From contig NC_008209.1 in the NCBI RefSeq assembly GCF_000014045.1, positions 767,001 to 831,000 of the forward strand: a DNA stretch of 64,000 bases, given 5' to 3'. This stretch comes from Roseobacter denitrificans OCh 114 (GTDB lineage: Bacteria; Pseudomonadota; Alphaproteobacteria; Rhodobacterales; Rhodobacteraceae). The notes under the pieces are model-generated. The model made no database searches. It was not told where the DNA came from and saw nothing but the letters and a program-made list of their open reading frames with translations. Numbering within the stretch: the first letter of the stretch is position 1; each line of letters starts with the position of its first letter. This document shows positions 27,877-35,411 of the stretch, in pieces. The position numbers were made by a program, and so were the translations under genes.

Positions 27877-28125
27877 ATGGAACGGAAAAACCAAGCCTTG
27901 ATGGAGGCTTACGCGCGGGTTCTCCGCGAGAGACGTAAGGCCGCGAACCTCTCGCAGGAGGAACTCGCGTTCCGAACGGATCTATCTATGAGCTACATCT
28001 CGTTCCTGGAAACGTGTCGGCGACAACCCACCCTGACTGTGATGGATGCAATCTGTCGGGAACTTGGCGTATCGCTGACGGAATTTATTGGTGAGGTTGA
28101 AGGGGACGTCGAGAATAATAGGTAG
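27877..28125 (+). CDS. XRE family transcriptional regulator
   Basis: 82 residues with a full helix-turn-helix: RVLRERRKAANLSQEELAFR, then LSMSYISFLETCRRQPTL and ICRELGVSLTEF. Small stand-alone XRE proteins of this kind act as repressors or controllers in mobile elements and restriction systems. It is divergent from the parA-like operon and 36 bases from the palindrome it probably binds. It is the last gene before the right transposon end. Confidence 0.85.
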   Translation: MERKNQALMEAYARVLRERRKAANLSQEELAFRTDLSMSYISFLETCRRQPTLTVMDAICRELGVSLTEFIGEVEGDVENNR

Positions 28126-28524
28126 GCACTGATCGCCTGGATGTTAGAGGGCGGAGGGTAGATGGGGTGGGCGGCTTCCGCTTCCAGGCGTCGCAATGCG
28201 CCTTTGTCCGGGTGTCATGATCTGCGATCGAGGCGAGCTACCCTATGTAACCCATCGCTGTCGGCCTGTATTTGGCCAAGACAGTCTTTCACGTGCACGG
28301 CAACGCGGAGGCTGAGCGGGTTATGTTCAAAGGCTCTTCTGGCGATCTCTGGTCATTCAGTTTTTCGAACGCCTCGCGCCTTGTCTAATTGGTGTCTAGG
28401 CTTGCGCATTGGGCCACCATTTGGCGCGCTAACTGTCGAAACTGGAACATATGCCGATCAGTTCCTGACAAGTGTTGCTTCGGCTTCATCACAACCAACT
28501 GCACCGGAAAGCCCCAAAAGGTTG
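28126..28524. other. Non-coding stretch inside the right transposon end
   Basis: About 400 bases after the XRE gene without a supported gene. Reading on the - strand gives protein-like pieces broken by stops (for example near 28140-28240), which may be remnants of an older gene, but I cannot identify it. Confidence 0.4.
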
Positions 28525-28595
28525 TTGTGGAAGATTTCCTTGACGTTTGTGGCAAAAAATCTGGCAATTGTGGAAGACTCGCGTGAGTGCTCACA
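28525..28595 (-). repeat. Right transposon end with overlapping TnsB-type sites
   Basis: The 31-bp terminal repeat is 28565-28595, reading TGTGAGC inwards from 28595. TTGTGG cores at 28568, 28547 and 28525 (on the + strand) are spaced 21 and 22 bp. Dense, regular spacing resembles the Tn7 right end. A short hairpin, GTGAG-TG-CTCAC, overlaps the tip (28583-28594). Confidence 0.85.
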
Positions 28596-28600
28596 CAATC
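28596..28600. repeat. Right copy of the 5-bp target-site duplication (CAATC)
   Basis: CAATC directly follows the right end and matches 762-766. Eight bases then separate it from the 3' end of tRNA-Lys. Confidence 0.9.
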
Positions 28601-28608
28601 GGTTGAAG

Positions 28609-28684
28609 TGGTGAGCCGTGCAGGATTCGAACCTGCGACCCACTGATTAAAAGTCAGTTGCTCTACCAACTGAGCTAACGGCCC
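28609..28684 (-). tRNA. tRNA-Lys (anticodon TTT)
   Basis: 76 bases including an encoded CCA. Acceptor GGGCCGT pairs with ACGGCTC. The anticodon loop is CTTTTAA, between stems ACTGA and TCAGT. The T arm is GCAGG-TTCGAAT-CCTGC. Its 3' end faces the transposon, whose target duplication starts 8 bases further on; the gene itself is intact. Confidence 0.97.
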
Positions 28685-28782
28685 ACTAGGCGGTGTTCTT
28701 AGAAAGGTGGGGCGGGCGGGTCAAGCCCTTAAATCAGTGTTTTTCAAAGGTTCTACTGGATAGTTCGGGAGCGTCGGCTTAT

Positions 28783-29625
28783 ATGGCCGCAATGTATGAG
28801 AAAGACGATAGCGGTCTGCCCTTCATGAAGATGCACGGGCTGGGAAACGACTTTGTCGTTTTGGATGCGCGCAGGCGTTCGATGGACATCACACCTCGTT
28901 TTGCGCAGGCTCTCGGACACAGGCACACCGGTGTTGGATTTGACCAACTTGCCTTGATAACAAACACAAAAACCGGGGTGCACCTCGCGTTCTTCAATGC
29001 GGATGGCTCTGTTTCGTCGGCCTGTGGGAATGCGACGCGCTGCATTGCCGATTACATCATGGCGCAAACCGGGGCTTCGGATATGACCTTATCGACGGAC
29101 CGGGGGGTGCTTGCCGCATGCCGTGCGGCAAATGGTCAGACCTCGGTCAATATGGGTGCGCCGCAGCTTGATTGGACCGAGGTGCCTCTTGCGCGCGAGA
29201 TGGACACGCTTGAGCTTCCGATAGAGGGCACTCCCACCGCAACTGGCATGGGCAATCCGCATTGCACCTTTTTCGTCGATGACGTCATGCAGACAGACGT
29301 CGCAAAGCTTGGTGCCGAATTGGAACACCATGAGTTGTTCCCGCAGCGGACAAATGTCCAGTTTGCCTCAATCACAGGGCCTGACACCATACGTATGCGG
29401 GTTTGGGAGCGTGGTGTGGGGATGACGCTGGCATCGGGGTCTTCCAGTTGCGCGGTGGCCGTCGCTGCCGCCCGGCGCGGGCTCACCGGGCGCAAGGTTC
29501 AGGTCGATCTCGATGGCGGGCGGTTGGAGATTGACTGGCGCGAGGATGGTGTTTGGATGACCGGCCCGACGCAGCATGTGTTTTCCGGAACGCTCACGCG
29601 GTCCTTTCTGGAGAGCATCGCATGA
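28783..29625 (+). CDS. dapF: Diaminopimelate epimerase
   Basis: 280 residues. DapF interconverts LL- and meso-diaminopimelate for lysine and cell-wall synthesis in the cytoplasm. MKMHGLGNDFVVLDAR and SACGNATRCIADY (first catalytic Cys) are clear, and GNPHCTFFVDD fits. At the second active-site position, where E. coli has ACGSGAC, this protein reads ASGSSSC, so the usual Cys is Ser (codon 29434-29436). The start is uncertain: ATGs at 28783, 28792 and 28825 are all possible. The stop overlaps mtaB. Confidence 0.9.
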   Translation: MAAMYEKDDSGLPFMKMHGLGNDFVVLDARRRSMDITPRFAQALGHRHTGVGFDQLALITNTKTGVHLAFFNADGSVSSACGNATRCIADYIMAQTGASDMTLSTDRGVLAACRAANGQTSVNMGAPQLDWTEVPLAREMDTLELPIEGTPTATGMGNPHCTFFVDDVMQTDVAKLGAELEHHELFPQRTNVQFASITGPDTIRMRVWERGVGMTLASGSSSCAVAVAAARRGLTGRKVQVDLDGGRLEIDWREDGVWMTGPTQHVFSGTLTRSFLESIA

Positions 29626-30875
29626 GCGCACCCAAATTCACGACCCTTGGCTGCCGTTTGAACGCCTATGAGACCGAAGCAATGAAAGAACTCGCCGCTG
29701 AGGCCGGTCTGTCGGATGCTGTGGTGGTAAACACCTGTGCGGTGACGGGCGAAGCCGTGCGCAAAGCCCGCAGTACGATCCGTAAACTGCGGCGTGAAAA
29801 CCCGACAGCACGCCTGATCGTTACCGGATGCGCCGCCCAGACAGAGCCGCAAACCTTTGCCGCGATGCCCGAAGTTAATGCGGTCATTGGTAACACCGAA
29901 AAGATGCAGGGCGATACCTGGGGCGCGCTCGCCGCCGATTTCATCGGCGAAAGCGAAGCGGTGCAAGTTGATGACATCATGTCCGTGACCGAGACCGCAG
30001 GTCATCTGATTGACGGCTTTGGCACCCGGAGCCGGGCTTATGTGCAGGTGCAGAACGGGTGCGACCATCGCTGTACTTTTTGCATCATCCCCTATGGCCG
30101 CGGCAATTCGCGGTCGGTTCCGGCTGGCGTTGTTGTCGACCAGATCAAGCGTTTGGTCGATAAGGGGTTCAACGAGGTCGTGCTCACGGGCGTGGACCTG
30201 ACCAGTTGGGGGGCGGATTTACCGGCCCAGCCAAAGCTTGGTGATCTGGTCATGCGAATTCTCAGGCTTGTCCCGGATTTGCCGCGTTTGCGGATTAGTT
30301 CAATCGACAGCATCGAGGTTGACGAAAACCTGATGCAGGCGATTGCCACCGAGCATCGGTTGATGCCGCATTTGCACCTGTCATTGCAGCACGGCGATGA
30401 CATGATCCTCAAGCGGATGAAAAGGCGGCACTTGCGGGATGACGCCATTCGCTTTGCGCAGGATGCCCGGCGTTTGCGGCCGGATATGACGTTTGGCGCT
30501 GATATCATCGTGGGTTTTCCGACCGAAACGGAGGCGATGTTCGATAACTCCCTGGCGCTGGTTGAGGAGTGCGATCTGACGTGGCTGCATGTTTTTCCCT
30601 ACTCCGCGCGACCAGGCACACCTGCGGCGCGCATGCCTGCTGTCCATGGTCAGATCATCAAGGAACGGGCATCGCGCTTGCGCGCCGCCGGAGACGCGCA
30701 AGTCCAGCGACATCTTTCCGCGCAGGTTGGTAAGGTGCACAACGTGCTGATGGAAAGTGCGTCCAGGGGGCGTACCGAGCAGTTTACCGAAGTTCAGGTT
30801 TCGACACCGCGACAAGAAGGCAGGATCATCCCGTTGCCCATCACAGGGACCGTTGGTGCCGCTTTGCAGGGGTGA
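29622..30875 (+). CDS. mtaB: tRNA t6A37 methylthiotransferase MtaB
   Basis: 417 residues of the MiaB/RimO radical-SAM family. The N-terminal UPF0004 domain begins FTTLGCRLNAYETEAM with VNTCAVTGEAV and VTGCAAQ, giving three cluster Cys. The radical-SAM motif is GCDHRCTFCIIPYGRG. The short spacing and lack of MiaB-specific features favour MtaB, which makes ms2t6A next to the anticodon. ATG at 29622 overlaps the dapF stop; an upstream in-frame reading would run into dapF. Confidence 0.9.
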   Translation: MSAPKFTTLGCRLNAYETEAMKELAAEAGLSDAVVVNTCAVTGEAVRKARSTIRKLRRENPTARLIVTGCAAQTEPQTFAAMPEVNAVIGNTEKMQGDTWGALAADFIGESEAVQVDDIMSVTETAGHLIDGFGTRSRAYVQVQNGCDHRCTFCIIPYGRGNSRSVPAGVVVDQIKRLVDKGFNEVVLTGVDLTSWGADLPAQPKLGDLVMRILRLVPDLPRLRISSIDSIEVDENLMQAIATEHRLMPHLHLSLQHGDDMILKRMKRRHLRDDAIRFAQDARRLRPDMTFGADIIVGFPTETEAMFDNSLALVEECDLTWLHVFPYSARPGTPAARMPAVHGQIIKERASRLRAAGDAQVQRHLSAQVGKVHNVLMESASRGRTEQFTEVQVSTPRQEGRIIPLPITGTVGAALQG

Positions 30876-31097
30876 AGGGGTTCTTTTGCAGGCCCTGTCG
30901 CACGTATCTTTTCAATGCCGTAAGGTCGCCCGTCAGAGATGCAGGCCCGAATGGTCATCGCGGTCTGTGGGGCCGCCGCCTGTGCAGCAGTTCAAAAAGG
31001 AATCGCTTCAGAGGGAAAATTCACAGGTTGCGCGAAAACCCCGTGACAATCCCGTGTTTTGGACATTAACATTTGTGCTACTTGCGGGAGAATTTTG

Positions 31098-31457
31098 ATG
31101 ACGAGACATATCCAGTGGCTTCTGGAAATGAATGTACGCGATGACGATATCGAAGCGGTCGAACAACTTGTGGATGAAATGGTTGAGGCGACGCGGGCAA
31201 ATGAACCCGGAGCGCTGATTTATGAATATTATCTGTCCGAGGACAGACGCCGGTGTTCGGTTGTTGAACGCTACGCGGATAGTGCGGCGGTGATGGAGCA
31301 TCTGAAGAACTTTGAGGAGCATTTCGCCGAACGGTTCTTTGCCCTGTTTGAACCCAGCGTGTTTCGTGTCTATGGTCCAGCGAATGAAGATGTCAGAAAC
31401 GCCCTTGGCAGCCTTGGCGCGACTTTCGACATCGGTGTTGGCGGTTTCATACGTTAA
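31098..31457 (+). CDS. ABM (antibiotic biosynthesis monooxygenase)-like domain protein
   Basis: 119 residues from an ATG with GGGAG upstream. The dimeric alpha-beta barrel pattern is visible: EQLVDEMVEATRANEPGALI, YEYYLSEDRRRCSVVERYAD, and MEHLKNFEEHF. Members range from quinol monooxygenases to proteins of unknown role. It stands alone, with its own promoter gap on each side. Confidence 0.7.
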   Translation: MTRHIQWLLEMNVRDDDIEAVEQLVDEMVEATRANEPGALIYEYYLSEDRRRCSVVERYADSAAVMEHLKNFEEHFAERFFALFEPSVFRVYGPANEDVRNALGSLGATFDIGVGGFIR

Positions 31458-31527
31458 ACAGGACGCCTGATCACACAGGTAAAAGATACGTCTATGTAAA
31501 GACGCAGCAATCAAGGATTGGAGTACG

Positions 31528-32160
31528 ATGGACAGCCCGGAGTTGCCGAAAACCGGATTTTTGGCCCATGCCTCGCAGAAACTGTCTGATCTGTTGAATT
31601 CCGTTTCGACTGAAGTCGACCTGAGCGAAGGTGAAGTGCTGTTCGAGCAGGGCGACACCGGTGACGCGCTTTACGCCATTGTGTCGGGAAGTCTGGAATT
31701 CAGCATAATATCACGGGAAGGGCGCAAGCTGTCCTTGGATGTGATGCGCCCCGGGGCGCTGTTTGGTGAGATTGCGCTGTTTGACCCCGGTACGCGTACA
31801 GCTACGGTCACCGCGCTTGAGCACAGCCGCGTGCGGGGAGTGAAAAACGCGGATGTTCTGGCTGCCATTCGCAAGTCGCCAGAGTTGGGGATAGATCTTA
31901 TTCAACTGGCTGGGGTGCGGCTGCGTTGGATGAGCAGCCAGTTGAACGAGCAGGTATTCCTGCCCATGCCCGCCCGGCTCGCGCGTAAAATTCTCTACCT
32001 TACGATAGATGGATCAGATGACCTTGGCCTTTTGAACCTGTCTCAGGCTGAACTGGCAGAATTCGTCGGCGCGACGCGGGAGGCGGTATCCAAAACACTG
32101 TCCCTTTGGAAACGTGCCGGTGTCATTGACGCGTCGCGGGGGGGGGCTGCGGGTTATTGA
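31528..32160 (+). CDS. Crp/Fnr family regulator, C-terminus altered by a poly-G frameshift
   Basis: 210 residues as read. A cyclic-nucleotide-binding domain (EGEVLFEQGDTGDALYAIVS, GALFGEIALFD) is followed by a Crp-type HTH (LNLSQAELAEFVGATREAVS, KTLSLWKRAGVID). No Fnr cysteines are seen. A run of nine G at 32138-32146 shifts the frame so that the protein ends RGGAAGY. With eight G it would end RGGLRVIDRNALQVMADLHH-Ile at 32203, a normal family ending. Sequencing error or a real variable tract are both possible. Confidence 0.85.
   Translation: MDSPELPKTGFLAHASQKLSDLLNSVSTEVDLSEGEVLFEQGDTGDALYAIVSGSLEFSIISREGRKLSLDVMRPGALFGEIALFDPGTRTATVTALEHSRVRGVKNADVLAAIRKSPELGIDLIQLAGVRLRWMSSQLNEQVFLPMPARLARKILYLTIDGSDDLGLLNLSQAELAEFVGATREAVSKTLSLWKRAGVIDASRGGAAGY
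32138..32146 (+). repeat. Nine-G homopolymer at the 3' end of the Crp-family gene
   Basis: The tract causes premature termination of the Crp-family gene. Removing one G extends the protein by a family-like tail of about 14 residues. Confidence 0.8.
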
Positions 32161-32327
32161 CCGCAATGCCCTGCAGGTCATGGCGGATCTGCATCATATT
32201 TGATGTGCCCATGTGATGAGGGTCACAGACGAACCGTTACATTTACGCAATATTGAACTGGCAGGGATATTTCCGCCTGCGATGAGGTTCACGCATGAGG
32301 AGCCTCGTTTTTAGAAGGAGCCAGATT

Positions 32328-32483
32328 ATGGATCGCAATCCTGAAAATTCATTTGAAAATCAGAAAACACCGATAAAACCCTCGCCTGTCAAAGCCATGA
32401 TCGCATGGTTGATAGAGACCGACCGTGAGGTGCGCGCCACGCAGTCGATCGTGGATGAGACGCATGACAAGTACCAAAAGTAA
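32328..32483 (+). CDS. Small hypothetical protein
   Basis: 51 residues from an ATG preceded by AAGGAG at ideal distance. Polar, with a helical second half (PVKAMIAWLIETDREVRATQ). I recognise no family. It is followed directly by a strong terminator and lies after the Crp-family gene, in its own transcription unit. Confidence 0.6.
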   Translation: MDRNPENSFENQKTPIKPSPVKAMIAWLIETDREVRATQSIVDETHDKYQK

Positions 32484-32487
32484 ATTG

Positions 32488-32516
32488 GGGGGAAACCATC
32501 GGTTGGTTTCCCTCTT
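32488..32516 (+). terminator. Rho-independent terminator
   Basis: GGGAAACC (32490-32497) pairs perfectly with GGTTTCCC (32505-32512) around a 7-base loop, followed by TCTT. It ends the small gene at 32328-32483. Confidence 0.8.
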
Positions 32517-32638
32517 ACCAATCGAAGGCGTTCGTAAGCCAACCGAATCAATGGGGACGCAATGCGAAAAACCGGGATCACGCAGTGGTGCCTGAAATGA
32601 ACAACTGCAACGCCTCGGGGCGTCATCAAGCCTTGCAC

Positions 32639-33385
32639 TTATCTCGTGCGCCGCGCTTCTCTTGCCAAAGCATTACTGACATGGCCGCGTAGCCAGTCGT
32701 CGAGGTGCGCCGCCAGTGCGGTTCCCTCGGGTTCTCGGCGCGCGACGATGGTGCCCGCCAGATACCAGTTTTGTTCCAGCCGAACCGCAATTGCACCACC
32801 CGAGTTCCCCCTGATCACCGGGCAATCAGACGTGAAAAGCCGCTGGGACGACCGCGAAAACAGGGCGCACCCAAAGCGGCCATGCAGGCGCGGCGCAGTC
32901 GGATTCTGATACCCAAGAAAAGCGCCGCTTTCTGGCAAAGGTGTCTTGTGGGGCATCAGCAGCATCGGGCTTACCACATTGCGCGGGATCGGACGGCTCA
33001 GTCGGACAACCGCCACATCGAACTGATATCTGGCCGCACCCGTGGCCGCCGCCCATTCCGGATGCCGGATAACGTCGATTGACCCGCTGCTCGCGACAAA
33101 CCGGGTCCCATCTTGACCGGCAAAGAAACGCAGGCTGCCGAGAAGCCCTTCTTTCTGGGTGGTGCAATGCGCTGCCGTGACGATCAGATCCGGCGCAACG
33201 AGGGTTCCGCTGCAACTTGATCCACCGTCATTTCCTTGCGCAATCACCACGCCTACCGCGGTCCAGTCTTTCCGCGCCGACGCATCAAGCATTGGTAGGC
33301 TGCCGCCAAGTCCAACAGACGTAAAGCATAGCAAAACGGCGACTGTGCAAAACAGTGATTTGAAAATTGGCGCAGCGCCGATCAT
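32639..33385 (-). CDS. Secreted trypsin-like serine protease
   Basis: 248 residues. An N-terminal signal peptide (FKSLFCTVAVLLCFTSVGLG) precedes an S1 protease domain. The triad is visible: His in VTAAHCTT, Asp in FDVAVVRL, Ser in RGNSGGAI. Two Cys flank the His and Ser loops as in chymotrypsin-type folds (SSCSGT, AAHC; SDCPVIRGNSGG). Start taken at ATG 33385; an upstream TTG at 33409 is possible. Exported, probably periplasmic or extracellular. No neighbour suggests a substrate. Confidence 0.85.
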   Translation of the reverse strand: MIGAAPIFKSLFCTVAVLLCFTSVGLGGSLPMLDASARKDWTAVGVVIAQGNDGGSSCSGTLVAPDLIVTAAHCTTQKEGLLGSLRFFAGQDGTRFVASSGSIDVIRHPEWAAATGAARYQFDVAVVRLSRPIPRNVVSPMLLMPHKTPLPESGAFLGYQNPTAPRLHGRFGCALFSRSSQRLFTSDCPVIRGNSGGAIAVRLEQNWYLAGTIVARREPEGTALAAHLDDWLRGHVSNALAREARRTR

Positions 33386-33555
33386 TCCGAACAGTCCCGA
33401 TACTGGCAACCGGATTGGTTAAAACAAGATGGATTAAAAACGATATTCCAGACGTATTGAAGAGTAGACGAACTGTGGTTTCAAAACTGTTGCCTGTGCC
33501 CTGAAAAACATGCCAGTTCGGCGACGGGGAAGAAAATGTTTGCAGTCCCTGTCGA

Positions 33556-34269
33556 TCAGGCCGGTGATTTGGTGCGAACACCTGAAAAGCTGACAATCTC
33601 TGACACAAGCACGTCCAGCGTATCGAGAATGGGGACCGGGCAGCGAATACGCTCACTCACCAGCGAGAATTCGGAGCATCCAATGATCACCCGTTCCGCC
33701 CCGCGCCGGACAAGGGAGGCCGCTTCGCGCTCCAACAGGGTAATGTCCGTTTGCGTCGGGCCGGATTTCTTGATCCTGCGGATTGATGCAAGAATGCCGT
33801 CCTCATTTTCAGGAAAGGCCGACTGGACCTCGTGCCTGGCCAAAAAATTCCCGAAAAGACCGCTGCTGTTGGTCGCCGGCGAAGCAAGAATACCCACGAT
33901 TCCGCCGCGTTTCATACCCTGCGCGGCCTGCGCACATGCCAGTTTCGGCATGTTCAGCAATGAGATCCCGACGGCATCTTCGATCTGCGTCGCGTAAAGA
34001 TGGGCCGTGTTGCAGGGCATCGCGAGCACCTGTGCCCCGGCCAGTTCCAGCCGCGCGGCCATTTGCGCCAGAACCGGACCCGGGTCGGGACCGGTCTTTT
34101 CAATGACATGACGGATGCGGGACGGAACCTGAGGGTTCATGTCCACAAACATCGGCACATGGTCCTGATCATCTTCAGCCGGGGTTGCCGCGTGCACTCG
34201 TTTCATCAATTCGAGCGTCGCCTCGACTCCCATCCCACCAAGAATGCCTATCCTGCGAAGTCCGGGCAT
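33556..34269 (-). CDS. Aspartate/glutamate racemase family protein
   Basis: 237 residues. The two catalytic cysteines sit in LAMPCNTAHLY and VIIGCSEFSL, with GILGGMGVEAT at the N-terminus, matching the PLP-independent Asp/Glu racemase fold. It starts 12 bases after cuyA in the same direction, so it is in the same operon. That context raises the idea of a cysteate racemase feeding CuyA, since cysteate is a sulfonate analogue of aspartate. This is inference; an ordinary aspartate racemase is equally possible. Confidence 0.85.
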   Translation of the reverse strand: MPGLRRIGILGGMGVEATLELMKRVHAATPAEDDQDHVPMFVDMNPQVPSRIRHVIEKTGPDPGPVLAQMAARLELAGAQVLAMPCNTAHLYATQIEDAVGISLLNMPKLACAQAAQGMKRGGIVGILASPATNSSGLFGNFLARHEVQSAFPENEDGILASIRRIKKSGPTQTDITLLEREAASLVRRGAERVIIGCSEFSLVSERIRCPVPILDTLDVLVSEIVSFSGVRTKSPA

Positions 34270-34281
34270 CTGTCTGCGCAA

Positions 34282-35295
34282 TCAGGACCAGCGATCGGAA
34301 AAATCAAAGGCAGAATCGTATCCGAACAGCGCTACGGATCCGCCGGTATGCAGGAAGACAACGCGTTCGCCCTTCTTGAAATGTCCCTTGCGGATCAAAT
34401 CGATGAACCCGGCGGCACCCTTGGCCGAGTAGACCGGATCCAGAAGGATCGCCTCAAGTTCGGCAAACATCCGGATCGCCTCAAGCCCGCTCTCGGTCGG
34501 GATGCCGTAACCTTCGCCGACATAATCCGTGTTGGCCACGACGTCGTGCCGCTCGACTACACCGGGGCACCCCAGCTTGTCCGCGGTCTTGCACGCAAGG
34601 TTGAAGACGTTCTCTTCCTGCTTGGCTTTGGGCGCGCGCACGCCGATGCCCAAAAGGGGAATCTGCGCATTCATTGCCTTTAGCCCGACAATCAGACCCG
34701 CCTGCGTTCCGGCACTGCCTGTCGCCGTGACGATATGATCGATCTTCATCCCGCTGCTGTTGACCTGATTCAGCAGTTCGAAGGCGCAGTTCACATAGCC
34801 CAATGCCCCCGTCGGGTTCGATCCGCCGCCGGGGATGGCGTAAACCTTTTTGCCATCCGCGCGCATCTGCTCAGCCATGTCTTCGATCAACGCGTTGAAA
34901 TCCCCACCGCCCGGGCGTTTTTCGGTCGTGGCACCGTGCAGATGGTCCAGCAAGACGTTGCCATTGTTGTTGTAGTTGGTGTTGTTCGACGCGGTGCGGT
35001 CTTCCAGAACGATGTGACACTGCATGCCCATCTTGGCGGCGAAAGCTGCGGTTTGACGGGCATGGTTGGATTGCGTGGCCCCTTGCGTGATGATCATATC
35101 AGCGCCTTGCAATTCAGCTTCGGCCATCAGGAATTCCAGCTTGCGGGTCTTGTTGCCGCCCGTGGACATGCCTGTGCAGTCATCTCGTTTGATCCATATT
35201 TCCGGCCCGCCCAGTTCTTTGGTCAGGCGGTCAAGACGCTCAAGCGGTGTTGGCAAGTGCGCAAGAAATCGGCGGGGGAAACGGGCCAGATGCAT
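34282..35295 (-). CDS. cuyA: L-cysteate sulfo-lyase
   Basis: 337 residues, PLP-dependent, of the D-cysteine desulfhydrase/ACC deaminase family. [13 protein letters not shown] carries the Schiff-base Lys and [18 protein letters not shown] the family core. CuyA converts L-cysteate to pyruvate, ammonia and sulfite in roseobacters. The assignment over D-cysteine desulfhydrase rests on its likeness to the Roseobacter CuyA and on the sulfonate genes nearby. It is divergent from a LysR-type gene across a perfect palindrome, and followed by a racemase-family gene. Confidence 0.8.
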   Translation of the reverse strand: MHLARFPRRFLAHLPTPLERLDRLTKELGGPEIWIKRDDCTGMSTGGNKTRKLEFLMAEAELQGADMIITQGATQSNHARQTAAFAAKMGMQCHIVLEDRTASNNTNYNNNGNVLLDHLHGATTEKRPGGGDFNALIEDMAEQMRADGKKVYAIPGGGSNPTGALGYVNCAFELLNQVNSSGMKIDHIVTATGSAGTQAGLIVGLKAMNAQIPLLGIGVRAPKAKQEENVFNLACKTADKLGCPGVVERHDVVANTDYVGEGYGIPTESGLEAIRMFAELEAILLDPVYSAKGAAGFIDLIRKGHFKKGERVVFLHTGGSVALFGYDSAFDFSDRWS

Positions 35296-35372
35296 TCTAT
35301 CGAATCCTTAATTTGCTTTTTCCGAGGTTTATACTTTGATTGGCGGAATTGATAATGCAAATTACCCCCTGT

Positions 35373-35393
35373 AACTTGCGAAATTCGCAAGTT
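35373..35393. promoter_or_regulatory. Perfect 10+1+10 bp palindrome between cuyA and its LysR regulator
   Basis: AACTTGCGAA and TTCGCAAGTT flank a single A. An outer CCCC/GGGG pair extends the symmetry loosely. It lies 19 bases before the LysR-family start and in the divergent gap, as expected for a LysR operator. Confidence 0.8.
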
Positions 35394-35411
35394 TGGGGCG
35401 GGAGGCAGAAG

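Larger units (their letters stand above)
767..28595. mobile_element. Complete Tn7-like transposon (27.8 kb) carrying a Dnd phosphorothioation island
   Basis: The ends read inwards as TGTG-N16-TTCCACAAT on both sides (left from 767, right from 28595) and agree at 23 of 31 positions. CAATC flanks both ends. Further TTGTGG cores at 28547 and 28525 give a 21-22 bp spacing at the right end, as expected of overlapping TnsB sites; the left end has widely spaced copies at 787 and 853. Inside are tnsA, tnsB, tnsC and a tniQ/tnsD gene, then the cargo. The insertion lies 8 bp beyond the 3' end of a tRNA-Lys gene, which suggests TniQ recognises that gene. No CRISPR-cas genes are present. Much of the element is more AT-rich than the flanks. 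Confidence 0.92.

Noticed and set aside
767..28595. Possible CRISPR-associated transposon
   Set aside because: No cas genes and no spaced direct repeats of array type were found anywhere in the element.
28609..28684. tRNA-Lys as attachment site of an integrase-type genomic island
   Set aside because: No integrase gene and no copy of the tRNA 3' end at the other boundary. The 5-bp duplication and TnsB-type ends fit transposition next to the tRNA.
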